This document shows, in pieces, positions 59,958-64,000 of a stretch of 64,000 nucleotides of DNA. The notes beneath the pieces were generated by a model. It had not been told where the DNA came from. It did no database searches and worked only from the letters and a program-made list of their open reading frames with translations. Within the stretch, counting starts at the first letter, position 1; the number at the start of each line of letters is the position of its first letter. The position numbers and the translations under genes are program-made. Origin of the DNA: Leishmania donovani (lineage: Eukaryota > Euglenozoa > Kinetoplastea > Trypanosomatida > Trypanosomatidae); assembly GCF_000227135.1 (NCBI RefSeq), contig NC_018262.1, positions 1,064,223-1,128,222 on the forward strand, in the 5' to 3' direction.

Positions 59958-60382
59958 AGAGGAAAGACGGGGGGGGGGAAGGGGCGGTGGTGTTGGGCAG
60001 CGGTGTATAGAAAGGCCGAGAAGCAATCGATAGCACGCACAAACAACACTGCAAGAGCCTCGCGTTTGTCAGAGGTGAGTGCCTGTGCGTGTGCTTGGGG
60101 GGGGGGGCTCTCTCTCGCTGGTTGTTTCACGACGTGCTTTCGTTGATGCTTCTGAGAGTGTGTTTGGTGGGTAGGTGGGTGCCAAGAACGAGGAGAAGGA
60201 GAGAGAATCGCAAAGCCTGACAACTCGGATGCAGCACGCGACGAGGAAAAGAGGTGAAGGTAGGGCGAAGCACGGCACGAGAGCAAAGGTTGCGATAAGG
60301 GCGAACAAAGAATGTGAAGAGTGGAGAAACCGTGTCCAGGGTGCCTTTCGCGCAGCGCGTGATTGCATGTGCGAGTATGACT

Positions 60383-60404
60383 GACACACACACACACACA
60401 CACA
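60383..60404. repeat. (CA)n microsatellite
   Basis: A pure CA run on the plus strand, upstream of the dehydrogenase gene. Confidence 0.9.
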
Positions 60405-61821
60405 AGGCAGGTGCAGCACAAGGATATCATAAGGTACAAAGCACGTCTCCCACACTTCCAGTACCCCCTTCTGACGTTCGCGCCGCTGCGTGCCTCACCG
60501 CCTCTTCTTGCTCACGCCATACTCGAGAAGCAGAACGCTGGATATCGACGGAAAGTGCCGGCCAAGGGACACGATGGCTTACCTTGGCCACACGCTGCGA
60601 GCGGTGACAAAAGTGGAGCCGTCTTCTTTTCACAGCACGGTTGCGTGCGTGTGAACGTATGTGTTCACTTCTACCGTGGGTGCCTCTTCCCTTGAACGAT
60701 TCGACGAAGGGGGAGGGGTCATCAGAGCACTGTGCACAGCTACCAACAGGCAGCGACAGCAGCGGGGAGAAGGATTTATTTCAAAAACAGGCGAACTCAA
60801 CGAGCGAGGAAGGAGGAGTCAGTGAACGCTGTGGAGGTGGAAAACGTCGAGGCAAGCATAATGGCAAGAGCCGGCAACACCACAACGTCAATTAGGGGCG
60901 TCACAACCACGTTGGCAAGGCGGAAAAGGGAGGAAGTGAGAATAAAGCCAAAAGAAAAACAAAACGGCAAAACGTATCTGAGGGCGGCAGTGCGCTACTG
61001 AATCATGACGGGTGCACTGCTGGCCTTCCACTTCTCTTCACCTTCCGCACGCATTCTCTCTTTTTACGTCTTCCCATGACCGTATGATGCAATCGACTGG
61101 GACCAGCACAGGACTGCACTCTTGCAGAAGGAACTGCCACACAAGACGAGAGAACAGCTCCCGCCTCCTCCTCCCCCCCCCAAGGAAAAAAACAAAGGTT
61201 CCGAGTTCTCTAGCTGCGCCTCTGCAATGCCGCATTCGAGCACATCACGACGGCGGTGTGTACGGTTGTTTGCGAGTCCTATGGCAAACGGGGGCGCCTC
61301 TTGCGCTACAAATGAGCCCTACGGCTCGGAGGCGAGAGAAGACGGTGGGCTTGAACCGCCCGAAGGGCTGGACTGCGCCTTTACAGCGCTTGTTTTCGGT
61401 CCACCACGAGCCAATCTTCGAGAGGATACCTTGCATCTCTGCAGCCACAATCTACACTATGTGTGTGATGGGGCTCACGACACCGAACGTGATGCCCGGG
61501 GAACCCGTCATGCAGGTGAAGCGGAGATGGCGGGCTTTGCACACTCAGAGAGCACCACCAGACGGCAGCAGCAGAGCACGACGCTGACCACGTGTAGGTG
61601 CGCCAGTTCAATGCATGGTACAAACTACTTGACACACACTGCCATTCCAGTCAGTGTGACGATCAGCACGGGAGAGAGTCATTGACGGAGCGCACCGGCA
61701 TGAGCCGCAAGAGAAGCTGGCTCACCGACATCGCGAAGCACCACGACCCTCAAGGCGTGCCTGACGACGGAGAGGTCGGCAGTGGTGCGGAAGGCAAGAG
61801 AGCACACGACTATGGCATATT

Positions 61822-62256
61822 TTATTCATGCTCACCAAGTGCACTGCTGAGCACACGACTCAGACCAGCAGAGGGTATGGGTCTGCGACGATGACGCGCC
61901 GCAAAAGGTAGAACTTCGACTCGACTCTCCTTGTTCGTTTTCCCACCCAGCTGACTCTCTTGGGCACGCGCCTCCCGCATCTCGGCCATCGGATGCGGCG
62001 GCGGCGGATGGCCAAGAGAGGAGAGGCAGTCCTCCAGACGAGACAATTGACCAGAGCGCGTCAAACGATAAGTGCCAAGCTTCACACACGAAAGCTGCCG
62101 CTGAGGTAGTCGTGGATCCGGCACAAGCGCTGCGCTGCGCACTACATCGCAGAGGTGTGCTAGGAAGCTGGTGGCTGAGCGTGCAAAGCGCATCAAGCGC
62201 TGTTCTCGCGGCTCCCCAGTGAGAATTGGGGTGATGTCACAACGAAGGCACTGCAC
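61822..62256 (-). CDS. Doubtful small open frame
   Basis: An open frame of 144 codons starting MQCLRCDITPILTG. The first 80 residues have a mixed, helix-compatible composition (RFARSATSFLAHLCDVV, QLSRLEDCLSSLG), unlike the Arg- or Ser-rich artefacts nearby. The rest is Pro/Arg/Glu-rich. No domain is recognised. It may be a small real gene, a decayed exon-like remnant or chance. It lies in the same orientation as the minus cluster. Confidence 0.2.
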   Translation of the reverse strand: MQCLRCDITPILTGEPREQRLMRFARSATSFLAHLCDVVRSAALVPDPRLPQRQLSCVKLGTYRLTRSGQLSRLEDCLSSLGHPPPPHPMAEMREARAQESQLGGKTNKESRVEVLPFAARHRRRPIPSAGLSRVLSSALGEHE

Positions 62257-64000
62257 TGCGCACGCTCACCTCCGCGCTAAGAGTGAGGGGCCACGCCGAA
62301 AAGGAGGCCGCCATCAACAAAGACGGTGCTGATGCTCATGAGACGTCCCAGTCACCATGGGCGGTGCTCCGGGTCCGTGTCGCGCGTCATGTACCCGCAG
62401 CACCACTGCATGCTTTTGTAGGTTCGACCCGCGGCACCCCCAAAGGGCGCGAGTGCGAGCAACACGGCGCACGGAGTCGCGGTGATGTACGTCCCTCTCA
62501 GCACACGAAGAACATTCAAGGGGAACAGAAAAGGGTGAGAGTTTTCGAAAGGCAAAGGAGAGTGTGCAGATTAGAGGAGAAAGGTCTCGGTCGATTCGCA
62601 GAGCTGATAAAATATGCAAATGAAGAGCTGCGCTCCGAATAGGTCACCCTACGCACCGAAAGTCACGGTCGCCACTAACCAGCGGCCTACCTGTGGGTCT
62701 GTGTGCTTTTTTGTGTGTCGGTGTTGTAAAGGCAATGCGCTTGACTGGCTTACCTGGTGACGTGGGAATCCATTGAGACGTCCTTTCACTAGCGTGCAGT
62801 GCCCCAGTTGGAGCTGAGGGACAAAATGCAGAAAAGGGGGAGCGATTTGATGGGGGTGGGACCGGAAAAAACAAAAGCGCCAGTACGACAGCTGCTTAAT
62901 ATACACGGCCTGTAGAGAGCGGGCGGGAGAGCGGGGGAGGGGGTCTAGCTGCGGCACTGAAGTAGATGATTCGCTCTTACCCTTTTTTTGTATTTTCGAC
63001 CGTGTGCATGCGTACACATGCGTGAAGATGCGGAGCTCGTGAGGTTGCTTAAGGTGATCGAATGTGTGGTGGTTGCGCACTTGCAGTGCTCCGTCAGCAT
63101 CCACGCGCGGGCGTGTGCAAGCCACCAATCATGAAGGTGACGGTGGTGGTAGATATATAGCTGTACTGCAAAACACAGAGTGCCGTGTTGGAGCTGCGAG
63201 AGTCGAGAGTGAAAGGGCCGAAAGAGGTGACAAAATGCGTCTACTTGTAAGTTGAGATTACTGTGCATACTCGCCGTAGCTCCTCTGTTGTTGTTGTCCG
63301 TGCTGCACCTCGAGCGCTGAATAGCACGACAGTATCCATGTCTGATGCACCGAAAAAAAAAAAAACATGCGCTGGGACTCACCTATTTAGAGGCAACTCC
63401 ACTATGTGCAATCCTTACATGTTTTGGTTACCGTGCCGGGGGGAGTGTTCCTCACGCAATAAAGAGAAGGAATGAAGCGATGACAGCGTCAAGCACCACG
63501 GCGCACGCACATATTCAACCGAACTGGCGCCATCTTACCCATCAAGATGCACCCCACTAGGAGACACGTAACACGCATGAGAAGACGAAATCGACTTCAG
63601 GTGAAACAGATGGAAGAATCCGCGCTATCGAGAAAGCTGAAGGCCATGTCAATAACGGATGGGAAAAAAGGCTGTGTGTGTGGGAGGGGGGGGGGGGCAT
63701 TGCTTGAGGTGCTGCGGCGCAGACGAAAAAAGAGAGAGCGAAACGAGTCATGGACGAAACGACATCCGACAAAAGAGAGTCAAAGAAAAACGAGCCGAAG
63801 GGCTTTTGAGTGTGAAAGCGCGCGAAACTCCCGTCTATCTTGGCGGTGGAGTCTCAGCAACGAATAGACACCAAGGGACGAGTGGGGACATGGAGAGCCA
63901 ACCACTACGCACACAGCCCACAGAGCGGAGCTACGAAAGTGAAGGCACCTCACGCAAACTCGAACGTGTCCACGCACTCACGGCACGCTTCTCTTACCAA

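Larger units (their letters stand above)
59934..64000. other. Terminal region without a convincing gene
   Basis: 4.1 kb upstream of the dehydrogenase. It has a G-run at 60097-60105 and a CA run at 60383-60404, purine-rich DNA to about 61000, then more balanced sequence (about 61200-62640) that could hold an eroded gene or repeat, then A/G-rich DNA to the end. The only frame with some protein character is listed separately. Confidence 0.55.

Noticed and set aside
61330..61430. tRNA-like signal on the minus strand with a B-box-like ggttcaagccc and partial acceptor pairing
   Set aside because: The T stem has a mismatch or competes with another hairpin, the D arm does not form, the invariant A14 and U33 are absent, and no convincing anticodon arm results. 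At best it is a remnant.

Overview
This is nuclear DNA of a trypanosomatid, most probably a Leishmania-like species. Protein genes have no visible introns and lie in two long same-strand clusters. They are separated by long, low-complexity intergenic DNA full of polypyrimidine tracts and GT/CA microsatellites, and coding DNA is GC-rich. Many starts sit just downstream of a polypyrimidine tract followed by an AG, as expected for spliced-leader trans-splicing. Species is inferred from style, not proven.

Left cluster (plus strand, 1 to about 17.1 kb): the 3' part of a multi-pass membrane protein, an RBM34/Nop12-like nucleolar protein with two RRMs, a membrane-anchored NADPH-cytochrome P450 reductase, a basic coiled-coil protein, a small putative mitochondrial membrane protein and a DHHC palmitoyltransferase. 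A decayed tyrosine-phosphatase-family gene follows at 17.7-18.5 kb.

The middle (18.5-20.0 kb) is a convergent strand-switch region, where two opposing transcription units would terminate. It holds two runs of N and a 175-bp segment repeated exactly on both sides of the first run, so the assembly is not reliable there.

Right cluster (minus strand, 20.0 to about 59.9 kb), in coordinate order: an AT-hook protein with a C-terminal ubiquitin-like domain, an FCP1/SCP-type phosphatase, an extended-PHD-finger protein, a divergent TruD/PUS7 family protein, a four-helix membrane protein, a low-complexity hypothetical protein, a small ankyrin protein, an HSBP1 homologue, a BTB(T1)-SPRY protein, a TRAPPC9/Trs120-like trafficking subunit, a protein of unknown function with a LYR-like N-terminus, a syntaxin-16-like Qa-SNARE, a SET-domain protein and a short/branched-chain acyl-CoA dehydrogenase. 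The last 4 kb show no convincing gene.

The genes do not form one pathway, which is normal for trypanosomatid polycistronic units. Two themes recur: chromatin or transcription-type proteins beside the convergent switch (AT-hook, FCP1-like, PHD), and endosome/Golgi trafficking (Trs120-like, syntaxin 16-like, DHHC, and possibly HSBP1 through WASH assembly). A perfect 288-bp repeat links 0.9-1.2 kb with 35.0-35.2 kb and looks like a SIDER-type degenerate retroposon. I saw no CRISPR array, rRNA, convincing tRNA or intact transposase. The least expected items are the AT-hook/ubiquitin-like fusion, the TruD-family protein without a recognisable catalytic motif, and the dead phosphatase at the strand switch.
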